From the NCBI RefSeq assembly GCF_008704855.1, contig NZ_CP023691.1:6758001-6822000 (forward strand): a stretch of DNA of 64,000 nucleotides, read 5' to 3'. The translations under genes and the position numbers were made by a program. Origin of the DNA: Streptomyces platensis (lineage in GTDB: Bacteria; Actinomycetota; Actinomycetes; Streptomycetales; Streptomycetaceae). A model generated the notes under the pieces. That model was not told where the DNA came from. It was given only the letters and a program-made list of their open reading frames with translations, and did not search any database. Positions 51,574 to 60,196 of this stretch are shown one piece after another; the first letter of the stretch is position 1, and the number at the start of each line of letters is the position of its first letter.

Positions 51574-53172
51574 TCAGTCCAACTTGAGCAGCGGGATCTT
51601 GTGGATGATGTTCATCGCGGTCCGGGACCGGTCGCCGGAGGCGACCGCGCTGGAATCCACCCGCGATCCGTGGGACGCGATGATGCCGTTGTTGATGATG
51701 GTCTGCTGACGCTGGATCAGCTCACCCGCGTCGATACCGCGTGCTTCGGCGAATTCGACGAGTGCGTCCAGGACCCGCTTTTCCACCGTCTTCAGGACCA
51801 TGCCGCTGTCGGCCTTCTGGAAATGCCGCTGGTGGTTTTTGGCCGCGGCTTCCCGGCGGACGCTCTGCCGCGCCCCGTAGTCGAACCGCCGCAGCCTGGT
51901 GATCAGTTTGTGCTGACGGCGCCGCCGCCGGGACATCCAGGAGTCCGGGGCGAATCCCGCGATCGCGCGCACGGGGGAGGCCAGCAGAATGAAGAAGGTG
52001 CTGACCGCGGTCTCCGAGACCAGCTTGGTGAGCTCGCCCACGGCCGGCCGGGGCATCAGGGTGTCGATGATCCGGTAGCGGTCCAGCAGCGGGAACAGCA
52101 CCGTCGGGACAGCTTCCACGAAGAGATTGGAGTCCGACCGCACAAAGCGCAGAAAGAGCGAGGTGACCAACTCGCCGCCCCAGCCGGTGGAGTGCACGGC
52201 CAGATACGGGCGGGCACCTTCCTCGGGTGTCCGCTTCAGCGTGTCCATCTGGGCGAACGGAATCCGGGACAGGGGCCGGCCGAGGGGATCCGGCAGAAAG
52301 CGGGTGTCTCCCAGGAGGGTCGAACCCTCGACGAAGAGCCGCTCCTCGATCTCCAGGCAGGGCAGCGCCAGCGTGCCGACCCGTTCGGCGATATGGGCGT
52401 AGAGCTCCGTCACATCGAATTCCTCCGGCTCGCCTTCCGGCCGGCCGGAGGTGGTGACGTCGAAGGTCAGGGACCATGAATCGAGTTCGGTCCCGTAGCC
52501 GATGAACGGTGAATAGCCGCTGTACGTGGTGACGTTCCCGTCGGCGTAATCGCCGATCTGGCGCAGGCGCGTCGAGATGTCGTTGTTGAGTGGCGGCGGT
52601 GCGGCCGCCGGGTCGAAACGGTCCGGGCGAAGGCTCTGGAGATGGCGCCCGTACTTCGTGGAGAGCTCGAAGGAGAACACCGTCACCCAGGACAGGAAGA
52701 GCACCAGCAGGGTGAGCCCGCCCTCGACGGCCACGAACGCGAAGACGAAGGCCAGCACGAACAGCACGGCGAGCACGAGATCCCGGCTGTGCCGGCGTGC
52801 GTTGGCCAGATAGGCGTGCCGCAGCACCACGGGGATATCGCACGCCGGGGCCGCCGCCACCCCGAGATGGGGTTCGGCGGCGACCTGTTTGATGAGCGAT
52901 CCGGCGTAGGCGCGGTCCAGGTAGGCGGCCGCACACAGGTATCTGGTCAGGTCCCGGCCGTTGCCCCAGCGCGGGACGGTGGCGCGGCGGTCGGCCGGCC
53001 GCTGCGCGAGCGGCACCGTCTTCGCGGCAGGCGGTGGAGCACCGGCGGGCTGCTGCTGCGGCAGCGTCACGGTCGCCTCGCCGGCCTCCAGGGCGGCACC
53101 GCATGTGCTGCAGAACGCGGCCCCCGGAGCGGTACCCCGGCCACACCCGGGGCATGTCGTCGTATGCGTCAT
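51574..53172 (-). CDS. Zinc-ribbon membrane protein with C-terminal GIIA/SAVASG motif
   Basis: 532 residues; ATG at 53172 after GGGGGGAAG. Cys7, Cys10, Cys21 and Cys24 form a zinc ribbon (CPGCGRGTAPGAAFCSTC). Two adjacent helices follow at about 130-170 (LVLAVLFVLAFVFAFVAVEG, LTLLVLFLSWVTVFSF). A large soluble region contains YSGYSPFIGYGTELDSW. A third hydrophobic stretch is AVSTFFILLASPVRAIAGFA. A basic region, a helix (VLKTVEKRVLDALVEFAEAR) and the motif INNGIIASHGSRVDSSAVAS end in IIHKIPLLKLD. The full-length family is a Streptomyces hypothetical with no function I know. First gene of the three-gene unit. Confidence 0.78.
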   Translation of the reverse strand: MTHTTTCPGCGRGTAPGAAFCSTCGAALEAGEATVTLPQQQPAGAPPPAAKTVPLAQRPADRRATVPRWGNGRDLTRYLCAAAYLDRAYAGSLIKQVAAEPHLGVAAAPACDIPVVLRHAYLANARRHSRDLVLAVLFVLAFVFAFVAVEGGLTLLVLFLSWVTVFSFELSTKYGRHLQSLRPDRFDPAAAPPPLNNDISTRLRQIGDYADGNVTTYSGYSPFIGYGTELDSWSLTFDVTTSGRPEGEPEEFDVTELYAHIAERVGTLALPCLEIEERLFVEGSTLLGDTRFLPDPLGRPLSRIPFAQMDTLKRTPEEGARPYLAVHSTGWGGELVTSLFLRFVRSDSNLFVEAVPTVLFPLLDRYRIIDTLMPRPAVGELTKLVSETAVSTFFILLASPVRAIAGFAPDSWMSRRRRRQHKLITRLRRFDYGARQSVRREAAAKNHQRHFQKADSGMVLKTVEKRVLDALVEFAEARGIDAGELIQRQQTIINNGIIASHGSRVDSSAVASGDRSRTAMNIIHKIPLLKLD

Positions 53173-53302
53173 CGCTTCCCCCCACATGAGCCCGGCTCAC
53201 GTCCAACAAGTGCACCACAAGAGGATTCTGAGACCTTGTCGGAGTCACTCTTTGAGGCTGGACCGTTACAGATCCGGAACGGAGGGGGAGTCGGGCCGGT
53301 GC

Positions 53303-54049
53303 CTAGGGTTCGGCCCTGATGTGTCCGTCAGTTCGGCGCTGCTTGGCGCGGTGGGCGAGCACATCGAAGATCCGTTGCCACGCCGGTGATGCCTCGATGA
53401 CCCGGGAGAAAGCCAGCGAGGTGTTCCCTTGCTCGCTGCTGTCCCGCGCGTGGTCGATCTCCCAGTTGTCCAGCTCATCGATGAGCTGGTCCACGCGGGG
53501 ATCGTGCGGATCCCAGTCGACTGACTGATCGCAGGCGAGATACAGCCGCGTCGTCTCGGGGTCGTCGAAGCTGGCGGCCTTGTCCCTTATCGCCTGCGGC
53601 ATGGACTCCGGGTCCAGTGCCTGCATCAGGATCCACACGTCCCGTTCGAGCCGTACCGTCCGTTCGCTGACCCCGAGACTGCGCATCCGGTTCAGGTTGG
53701 CGACCACCCCGGCAGGCAGGACGAGCTCTTCGCCGCCGGCCAATGCGTTGATCCGGCGGCGGTGCTCGGTGAGTTGGTCGATCTTGCGCTGCAATTCCGC
53801 GTCGATGTCGTCGACGGCCGCGGCGAACTCGGCCGGCTGCGCGTGCAGCAGCGCGTCGATACGGGCCAGTGGCACCCCGGCTTCGGCGAGTGTCCTGATC
53901 CGGATGAGATCCACCGCCGCTTGCGCGCTGTAGCGGCGGTAGCCGGAGCGGTCGCGTTCGGGTTCCGGCAGCAGGCCGACGTGGTGGTAGTGGCGAACGG
54001 CGCGTACGGTCACGCCGGCGGTCGCCGCGAGCTGGCCGATCGTGAGCAT
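53303..54049 (-). CDS. MerR family transcriptional regulator
   Basis: 248 residues. The winged helix is LTIGQLAATAGVTVRAVRHY, HHVGLLPEPERDRSGYRRYS, followed by the dimerisation coiled coil (about 80-105). The C-terminal domain (DVWILMQALDPESMPQAIRD, LYLACDQSVDWDPHDPRVDQ) is a TipAS-like or effector region of unknown ligand. It lies 97 bases downstream of the P450 gene on the same strand. A MerR-like dyad sits in the P450 promoter region (55430-55450), so the P450 is a likely target. Confidence 0.92.
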   Translation of the reverse strand: MLTIGQLAATAGVTVRAVRHYHHVGLLPEPERDRSGYRRYSAQAAVDLIRIRTLAEAGVPLARIDALLHAQPAEFAAAVDDIDAELQRKIDQLTEHRRRINALAGGEELVLPAGVVANLNRMRSLGVSERTVRLERDVWILMQALDPESMPQAIRDKAASFDDPETTRLYLACDQSVDWDPHDPRVDQLIDELDNWEIDHARDSSEQGNTSLAFSRVIEASPAWQRIFDVLAHRAKQRRTDGHIRAEP

Positions 54050-54146
54050 CGTTCACCTCCGGTCTTCGGGGATCCTGGCCGGGCCGAGTCTAAGACCTGG
54101 TCCCGCAAGGCGGTCCCCACCTGTGTGACGCACTCGGCCGGTGCCG

Positions 54147-55373
54147 CTACCGGGTCGTTTCCGTCCAGGTGACCGGCAGTTCGTGGACGCCGTAGATGTT
54201 CATGTCGGTCCTGAGTTTCACCTCGTCGGCGGGGATGGCGAGCTGGAGGGTCGGGAAGCGGCGCAGCAGTCCGTCGAATCCGGCGCGCATCTCGATACGG
54301 GCCAGTTGCTGGCCCAGGCACTGGTGGATGCCGTGGCCGAAGGAGAGGTGTCCGCGGGCCTTGCGGTGGATGTCCAAGGTGTCGGGGTGGTCGAAGCGCT
54401 GCGGGTCGTGGTTGGCGGCCAGCAGCGACACGACGACGGTCGAGCCCTTGCCGATGGTTTCCCCGCCGAGTTCGATGTCCTCCGTGGCGTAGCGATAGAA
54501 GATGTCGGCGACGGACAGGTAACGCATGAGTTCCTCGACGGCATCGGGGATCAGGTCCGGGGCGGCGCGGAGTTCGGCCAGCTGCTCGGGGTGCTCCAGG
54601 AGCGCGAAGGTGCCCAGGGCCAGCATGTTGGCGGTGGTCTCGTGGCCCGCGAGCAGCAGCAGGAAGGCGATGCCGGTCAGTTCCTCGATGGTGAGGTCGT
54701 CATGGCGGGCCAGGTCGGACAGGATGTCTTCGCCGGGTTCGGCCCGTTTGCGCATGACCAGTTCGGCGAGGTACGTCATCATCGCGCCGTACGCGGCCAT
54801 CTTCTCGTCCAGCGGCTGGTCCTTGACCAGGAACTTGGCGGAGTTGACCTGGAAGTTCTCCCGGTCCTCGTAAGGGACACCGAGCAGTTCGCAGATGACC
54901 AGCGAGGGCACCGGCAGCGCGAACTCCTTGACCAGGTCGACCGGCGGGGCCAGACGCGCCATCTCGTCCAGTTGCCGCTCGGTGATCTCGACGATGTGCT
55001 CTTCGAGCTGTTTCATGCGTCTGACGGTGAAAGCGCCGGTCAGCTTGCGCCGCAGCCGGGTGTGGTCCGGCGGGTCCATGGCGACGAACAGGCCCGGCAC
55101 CTGCGGGGACGGTTCGGTGGCGGCGGGTATGCCCGGGGTCTCGTACGGCACATGGACGATGCCGAGGTCCTGGCGGGAGCTGAACCGGGTGTCGGCCAGG
55201 AGCTGGCGGACCGCGTCGTAGCCGGTGACGAGCCAGCCCTCATGACCGTCAGGGAAGACCAGGGGACTGACCGGGCGTGCGTCGCGCAGCCGGGTGATCT
55301 GGCGGGGCGGGTCGAAGGGGCCCGCATCGCGCTCCATGGGGAGGCCGTGCGGGATGGCGGCCATTTCACTCAT
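54147..55373 (-). CDS. Cytochrome P450
   Basis: 408 residues from the ATG at 55373 with AAAGGA upstream. It shows the I-helix oxygen motif AFLLLLAGHETTANML, the K-helix Glu-x-x-Arg in VEELMRYLS, and the haem loop HLSFGHGIHQCLGQQLAR with Cys352. The length, soluble form and MDPPDHTRLRRKL fit the CYP105/CYP107-type actinobacterial class. It needs ferredoxin and ferredoxin reductase, neither of which is adjacent. It probably oxidises a xenobiotic or secondary metabolite. Divergent from the hydrolase gene; see the MerR-like dyad in its promoter. Confidence 0.95.
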   Translation of the reverse strand: MSEMAAIPHGLPMERDAGPFDPPRQITRLRDARPVSPLVFPDGHEGWLVTGYDAVRQLLADTRFSSRQDLGIVHVPYETPGIPAATEPSPQVPGLFVAMDPPDHTRLRRKLTGAFTVRRMKQLEEHIVEITERQLDEMARLAPPVDLVKEFALPVPSLVICELLGVPYEDRENFQVNSAKFLVKDQPLDEKMAAYGAMMTYLAELVMRKRAEPGEDILSDLARHDDLTIEELTGIAFLLLLAGHETTANMLALGTFALLEHPEQLAELRAAPDLIPDAVEELMRYLSVADIFYRYATEDIELGGETIGKGSTVVVSLLAANHDPQRFDHPDTLDIHRKARGHLSFGHGIHQCLGQQLARIEMRAGFDGLLRRFPTLQLAIPADEVKLRTDMNIYGVHELPVTWTETTR

Positions 55374-55708
55374 CGGATGTCCTTTCGCGGCGGCCGTTGT
55401 GACCACGTCGTCATGCGGCCAAGGCTCCAACCCTGACGCACGGTCAAGGTCAACCCTTCCGTCGCAGCGGCCCGGTTTGGGTGCTTCCGTGCCGAGGGAG
55501 AGCCCGCCGGCCGTGCTGTGGGATGCCGGCGGTCACTTCGCCCTGCCCGCAGGCCAGTTGGGCGCAGACGCCGCACCGATGGGGGCGCTACGCACGGCGT
55601 GCGCGGGTAGTCTCGCGCTGGTACGGCGCCGGGCGTGGGCGAGGTGCCCCGGCCGGGGAGCGGCACCGAACAGCCTCCGAGCAGCGACTGACCGAAGCGG
55701 TGGTATCC
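55374..55708. other. 335-bp divergent promoter region of P450 and hydrolase
   Basis: No gene is supported. It contains the MerR-type dyad at 55430-55450 and otherwise GC-rich sequence without clear promoter hexamers for the hydrolase side. Confidence 0.5.
55430..55450 (-). promoter_or_regulatory. MerR-type operator in the P450 promoter
   Basis: On the minus strand ACCTTGAC-CGTGC-GTCAGGGT, an imperfect dyad with seven of eight positions paired, preceded by TTG. MerR-family activators bind such CTTGAC-based dyads between the -35 and -10 elements. The MerR gene next to the P450 makes it the natural regulator. Binding is inference. Confidence 0.6.
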
Positions 55709-56581
55709 ATGGCAGACCATGACCTGACCGGTTTCGAGCGCGGCACCTTCACCCATGACGGCACCACGCACCGGATTCTGCGGCGCGGTACGGGCCCCGC
55801 CGTGATCGTGCTGGCGGAGATACCGGGAATCACGCCCAAGGTTCTGGAGTTCGCGGAACGGGTGGCCGCGATCGGCTGTACCGCCGTGCTCCCGGTGCTC
55901 TTCGGAAGACCCGGCCGGGATGCCGATCCCGCCCACATCGGCCGGCTGAAGGCCGGACTCTATATGGCCTCGTCCATAGGGAAGGTGTGCGTCAGCCGGG
56001 AGTTCACCGTGCTGGCCACCGGGAAATCATCCCGCGTGGTGACCTGGCTGCGGGCTCTGGCCGCGCAGGAGCACGAGCGGTGCGGCGGCCCCGGCGTCGG
56101 GGCCGTCGGTATGTGTCTCACCGGTGGCTTCGCGCTCGCCATGGCCGCCGACGAGCGCCTTCTGGCCCCCGTCCTGTCCCAGCCGTCGCTGCCGCTGGCC
56201 CTCACCAGGAGCCGGGCCGGTGGCATCGATATCTCCGCCGGGGACCTCGCCACCGTCCGGGGGCGCTGTGAGCGCGAGGGCCTGCGGGTTGTCGGACTCC
56301 GGTTCTGCGGGGACCGGCTGGTGCCGGGGGACCGGTTCGACTTTCTGCGCCGCGAACTCGGCGAGGCGTTCACCGCCGTCGAACTGGACGACTCCGCCGC
56401 GAACCCGCGCGCCGTGACGGCGCCGCACTCCGTACTGACCGAGCACCTCATCGACGAGCCCGGCCAGCCGACCCGCGCGGCACTGGACGAGGTGCTCGAC
56501 CTCTTCCGTACGCGGTTGCTGGGGCAGCGGCACGGTCCGGCCGTGGAAGCGCCGGCCGTTGAGGTGGAGGGCGAGCTCTGA
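55709..56581 (+). CDS. Dienelactone hydrolase family protein
   Basis: 290 residues from the ATG at 55709. It is an alpha/beta hydrolase with the Cys nucleophile elbow VGAVGMCLTGGFALAM (Cys136), as in dienelactone hydrolase. PAVIVLAEIPGITPKVLEFA and LPVLFGRPGRDADPAH are typical of the family. The later Asp and His (FCGDRLVPGDRFDF, VTAPHSVLTEH) complete the triad. It is divergent from the P450, perhaps acting on a related substrate, but carboxymethylenebutenolide activity itself is unproven. The C-terminal tail is Glu- and Val-rich and unlike the family. Confidence 0.87.
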   Translation: MADHDLTGFERGTFTHDGTTHRILRRGTGPAVIVLAEIPGITPKVLEFAERVAAIGCTAVLPVLFGRPGRDADPAHIGRLKAGLYMASSIGKVCVSREFTVLATGKSSRVVTWLRALAAQEHERCGGPGVGAVGMCLTGGFALAMAADERLLAPVLSQPSLPLALTRSRAGGIDISAGDLATVRGRCEREGLRVVGLRFCGDRLVPGDRFDFLRRELGEAFTAVELDDSAANPRAVTAPHSVLTEHLIDEPGQPTRAALDEVLDLFRTRLLGQRHGPAVEAPAVEVEGEL

Positions 56582-56696
56582 GCGGTCCCGGCGGGCCGTC
56601 GCTCCGCTGAGGGGGCTCGTGGTGCTGCGACGGGACCCGCCGGCGGCGGCACGGGGGCAGGGGAGCAGGGGGCAGGGGACCCGCACGCGCCGGGCC

Positions 56697-57533
56697 TCAG
56701 CCGTTGCCGGCCTCCGGGAGCGGAAGGCCCTGCGGGTCGGCGAGGAAGGCCGCCACCAGCGGGCCGGCCTGGGCGCGGCACTCCTGGAAGTAGGCGTGGC
56801 GGGCGCCGGTGAAGAGGTGCATCCGGGCCCGGGGGATACGGGCGGCGAGCAGCGGGGCGTTGGCCGCGGGGGTGAGCCGGTCCTGATCGCCGTGCAGCAC
56901 CAGGGTGGGGGCCGTGATGTGGGGGAGGGCGTCCCAGGCGTCGTGCTCGTTGCTGGCGACCAGGTGCCCCCGGCGGGCGTGCGGGGGCATGCCGGGGTCG
57001 CCGAGCGTGGTGTACGGGCCGGGATGGTCCGCCAGCCAGGCGGGGGAGTACATCAGGTCGAGGAGGGCCTGCCGCGACATCGCCGGATCGGCCTGGGCCA
57101 GGGCGCGCCGTACCGCGGTGTCGCGCTCCTGCGCCCGGGGTCCGCCGGGTGAGGTGCAGCCGAGGACGAGGCGGCGGACCCGGTCCGGGTGGCGGGCGGC
57201 GATCCACTGGGCGACGCGGCCACCCATGGAGGTCCCGTACACATCGGCCCGCTCGACACCCAGGTCGTCCAGGACCGCGATCAGGTCGCCGGCGAACAGC
57301 TGGGTGGAGTAAGGCCCGCCGGGCTTTCCGCTGGCGCCGGTGCCGCGGTAGTCCATGGTGACCGTGCTGTGGGTGGTGTGGAAGTCCTCGCGCACACCGT
57401 CCCACCAGTGGTGATTGTTCGCCTGTCCCGCGAGGAGCACCAACGGGCGTCCGGAGCCGTGCCGTTGATAGGCCAGCACGGTGCCGTCCTGGGCGCGGGT
57501 CGAGGCGTGCAGCTGCTGAGTGTCGTCGGTCAT
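56697..57533 (-). CDS. Alpha/beta fold hydrolase
   Basis: 278 residues from the ATG at 57533 (MTDDTQQLHASTRAQDGTVL); upstream starts are not conserved. The nucleophile elbow is VYGTSMGGRVAQW (Ser102), the acid is in LVLHGDQDRLTP, and His lies in TGARHAYFQE. VTMDYRGTGASGKP is the oxyanion-side loop. It belongs to the large 3-oxoadipate enol-lactonase/haloperoxidase-like group; the substrate is unknown. It is on the opposite strand to the dienelactone hydrolase gene and convergent with it. Confidence 0.92.
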   Translation of the reverse strand: MTDDTQQLHASTRAQDGTVLAYQRHGSGRPLVLLAGQANNHHWWDGVREDFHTTHSTVTMDYRGTGASGKPGGPYSTQLFAGDLIAVLDDLGVERADVYGTSMGGRVAQWIAARHPDRVRRLVLGCTSPGGPRAQERDTAVRRALAQADPAMSRQALLDLMYSPAWLADHPGPYTTLGDPGMPPHARRGHLVASNEHDAWDALPHITAPTLVLHGDQDRLTPAANAPLLAARIPRARMHLFTGARHAYFQECRAQAGPLVAAFLADPQGLPLPEAGNG

Positions 57534-57630
57534 GCCGTTCCTCGGGTGGGCGACGTCGTCGGCGATGCCCACGCCGGCGGTCAGCGGTCAGCGGGGCTGC
57601 CCGGCGCCGGAGAGCTTACGGCCTGACACC

Positions 57631-57659
57631 GGCCGCCGCCCACACCAGGGGCGGCGGCC
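57631..57659 (-). terminator. Terminator of the aminotransferase gene
   Basis: GGCCGCCGCCC, loop ACACCAG, GGGCGGCGGCC: an 11-bp perfect stem about 30 bases past the aminotransferase stop. Confidence 0.75.
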
Positions 57660-57691
57660 TCGCGCATTCCGGCGGGTCGGACCCGCCCTCT

Positions 57692-58936
57692 CTACCGGGG
57701 CCCGCAGGCCGTCGCGGGCACCCTCGCCGGGGCCGGCGCCCCGCCGTTCAGCTCCGCCAGCGCCCCGTCCAACGCCTCGATGAGATAGTCCTGCTGATGG
57801 TGCGTCAGCATTGGATGGCAGGGCAGATTGAGATGCTGCTCGAACCAGCTGCGTTCGGCGACCGGGCACTCGCCGCGCAGATGCCCGCGGTGGCGCCACT
57901 GCGGCAGCAGATGCTGCGGGAAGTAGCGCAGCTGGATCTCCACGCCCCTGCGGTCCAGGGCCAGGACGAGCCGGTCGCGCAGCTCCTGATGGTCGGCGAG
58001 GCAGGTGTAGAGGTGGTAGGAGTGGACGCTGTGCGCGGGCGCCGACTGCGGGGTGAGGAACGGGTAGCGGGCGAGCACCTCGTCCAGCCGCTCGGCGAGC
58101 GCGCGCCGCCGTGCCACGGCGGTCTCGACACCCGCGAGCTGGGCCTGTCCGAGTGCCGCGACCCCCTCCGGCATCGTCGCGTCACTGCCGGGCCGTCCGC
58201 CGACGCGCTGAAGGGGCATGGCGTACGAGGTCCCCGCCAGCCCGGCCGGCTCCGGCTGAAGGTGCGCGGTCCGGGCGTCCCGGTCGGGGGCGCGCAGCCG
58301 GCGCAGCCGCTCCGCCCAGTCGTCCCGGTCGCAGGTGATCAGACCGCCCTCGCCCAGCGCGGTGCCCGACTTGGCGTTCCGGAGGCTGAAGGTGGCGAGG
58401 TCCGCCAGGGATCCGGGGCTCCGGCCGCGGTAGCGGGCGCCCAGCGCATGCACACAGTCCTCCAGCACCAGGAAGCCGTGCCGCCGGGCCAGGGCCATCA
58501 CCGTGTCCATCTCGGCGGGGCAGCCGCCGTAGTGCACCAGCAGCAGGGCCCGGGTGCGCGGGGTGATCAGCGCCTCCAGCGCGGCCGGGTCGAGGTTGAG
58601 GGTGGTGGGGTCGATATCGCAGAACCTGACCCGTACGTCGTGGTCGAGCAGCGGCTGGACGGTGGCGCGGTGGGTCTGCGGGGTGGCGATCACCTCGTCG
58701 CCGGGCGCCAGATCGAGCATCCGGATCGCCATCTGGAGGGCGACCGCACCGCTGTTCACCGAGATCGCGTGCCGGCTGCCGACCGAGGCGGCGAAGGAGC
58801 GCTCGAACCGTTCACGCCGGACGCCGGCCGGTATCGGTGTGCTCTCGTGGACGAGCTCGGCCAGCACGGCGGCCTCGGTGTCGGTCGACAGGCTGCCCCG
58901 CTTCCCCCAGGGCACGAGGTAACTCTTGTCCAGCAT
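57692..58936 (-). CDS. DegT/DnrJ/EryC1/StrS family PLP-dependent aminotransferase
   Basis: 414 residues with GGGGGGAA before the ATG. The PLP site is FSLRNAKSGTALGEGGLIT (Lys189). FLVLEDCVHALGARYRGR gives the ring-stacking Asp and His region, SVNSGAVALQMAI the phosphate site, and LVHYGGCPAEMDTVM is family-typical. Members aminate keto-sugars or inosose for antibiotics and surface glycans. None of the usual partners (dTDP-sugar enzymes, cyclitol synthase) is nearby, so it is an orphan. Final residues are Pro/Ala-rich. Confidence 0.92.
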   Translation of the reverse strand: MLDKSYLVPWGKRGSLSTDTEAAVLAELVHESTPIPAGVRRERFERSFAASVGSRHAISVNSGAVALQMAIRMLDLAPGDEVIATPQTHRATVQPLLDHDVRVRFCDIDPTTLNLDPAALEALITPRTRALLLVHYGGCPAEMDTVMALARRHGFLVLEDCVHALGARYRGRSPGSLADLATFSLRNAKSGTALGEGGLITCDRDDWAERLRRLRAPDRDARTAHLQPEPAGLAGTSYAMPLQRVGGRPGSDATMPEGVAALGQAQLAGVETAVARRRALAERLDEVLARYPFLTPQSAPAHSVHSYHLYTCLADHQELRDRLVLALDRRGVEIQLRYFPQHLLPQWRHRGHLRGECPVAERSWFEQHLNLPCHPMLTHHQQDYLIEALDGALAELNGGAPAPARVPATACGPR

Positions 58937-59042
58937 CGGTTCCCCCCGAATGGTCTGTGGTGCACCGAAGAGGTGCAGTCCTATGACAGTCGAGGGGCGG
59001 ACGCCGGTGAAGAGTCAGCGGCGGTCAGCAAGGTCAGTTAGG

Positions 59043-60074
59043 TCAGCTTCCCGCGGGCGGCGGCGCCGTGCTGCCGCGCGGGACGAGTTCGGTCGGCAGC
59101 ACGATATGACGCCGGTGCGCGCCGTCGACGTCCTCGATCACCGACCGGGCCAGGTGCACGGCGGTGCGCCCGATCTCGGCGGCGGGCTGGGCCAGCGTCG
59201 TCAGGCCCAGGACCCCGGCCATGACATGGTCGTCGAACCCCATGACCGAAACCCGCCCGGGGACCGGGACGTTGGCCTCCCGCAGCGCCGCCAGCAGCCG
59301 GAACGCGAAGTCGTCGGTCTCGGCGAACAGCGCGGTCGGCGGGTCCTGGAGGCTCAGCAGCCGCCCCACCGCCGCGCCCATCCCGCTGCCCTTCCAGCCC
59401 GGCACGCTCATGATGAGCGCGTCGTCCCGCTCCAGACCCGCGTCGGCAAGGGCCCGCAGATGCCCGGCGAGCCGGTTCTTGCTGCTCCAGGCGAAGCCGG
59501 TCTCGTCGGATGTCTGGAGGAAGGCGATCCGGCGGTGCCCGAGGTTGATCAGATGGCGGGTGCCCCGCAGCGCGGCGTCCGCGTCGTCCACATAGACACT
59601 GGGGCGCCCCTCGGCGTGCTGGCTGACGAAGACGAGCGGCATGCCCAGGCCGTCCAGGCGGGCCCGCTCGGCGGGGGTGAGCGCGAAGCTCACCACGAGC
59701 AGTGCGTCGGCGTTGCGGCGGGCGGGCAACCGGTCGAAGAAATCGGCGCGTTCGCGCACATCGGCCACGCTGTAGACCAGCAGGTCGAGACCCGCCTCGC
59801 GCAGCGCGGGCGCCATACCGGCCAGCGCCGCGCTCAGGAACCACGTTTCCAGGTGCGGGGTGAGGACGGCGACCCGTCCGGTGCGGCCGGTCACGAGACT
59901 GGAGGCGCTGCGGGTGATCGCGAAGGAGAGCTCGCGGGCCGCCGCCTCCACGCGGGCGCGTGTGGTGTCCGAGACCGTGGACAGTCCGCGCAGCGTGCGC
60001 GAAACGGTGGATACCGAAACCCCCGCCCGATGGGCCACATCGGCCATCGTGGCCTCGCTCTGAGCTGAGGACAT
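59043..60074 (-). CDS. LacI family transcriptional regulator of the agl-like operon
   Basis: 343 residues. The helix-turn-helix is TMADVAHRAGVSVSTVSRTL, then the hinge helix region (SFAITRSASSLVTGRTGRVA). The core is a sugar-binding periplasmic-like fold (VFVSQHAEGRPSVYVDDADA, VSVMGFDDHVMAGVLGLTTL). It is divergent from the binding protein gene across 149 bases that hold two copies of an 11-base motif (see operator features). By analogy with Streptomyces AglR/MalR it represses until a glucoside is present. Confidence 0.93.
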   Translation of the reverse strand: MSSAQSEATMADVAHRAGVSVSTVSRTLRGLSTVSDTTRARVEAAARELSFAITRSASSLVTGRTGRVAVLTPHLETWFLSAALAGMAPALREAGLDLLVYSVADVRERADFFDRLPARRNADALLVVSFALTPAERARLDGLGMPLVFVSQHAEGRPSVYVDDADAALRGTRHLINLGHRRIAFLQTSDETGFAWSSKNRLAGHLRALADAGLERDDALIMSVPGWKGSGMGAAVGRLLSLQDPPTALFAETDDFAFRLLAALREANVPVPGRVSVMGFDDHVMAGVLGLTTLAQPAAEIGRTAVHLARSVIEDVDGAHRRHIVLPTELVPRGSTAPPPAGS

Positions 60075-60097
60075 GCCGGGACGCTAGCACAAAAAGA

Positions 60098-60115
60098 CGA
60101 TGACAGCGTTGCCAG
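60098..60115 (-). promoter_or_regulatory. LacI operator candidate, regulator side
   Basis: CGATGACAGCG-TTGCCAG on the plus strand, 24 bases upstream of the regulator start. It shares CGATGACAGCG with the copy at 60179-60196, which lies in inverted orientation. It would allow autoregulation. Confidence 0.6.
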
Positions 60116-60150
60116 AAGATCCCGACCAGAAATCTGTCGTTCACGAGCCG

Positions 60151-60180
60151 TTGACCTCACGACAAGGCCACTTCTAGCCT
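60151..60180 (+). promoter_or_regulatory. Promoter of the agl-like operon
   Basis: TTGACC (60151-60156), 18-base spacer, TAGCCT (60175-60180). The operator copy begins at the end of the -10 hexamer, consistent with repression by steric block. Confidence 0.55.
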
Positions 60181-60196
60181 GCAAGCGCTGTCATCG
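60179..60196 (+). promoter_or_regulatory. LacI operator candidate, transporter side
   Basis: CTGCAAGCGCTGTCATCG, the inverse of the 60098 site in its core CGATGACAGCG and containing the palindromic AGCGCT centre. It overlaps the start region of the operon transcript, 28 bases before the binding-protein ATG. Confidence 0.65.
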
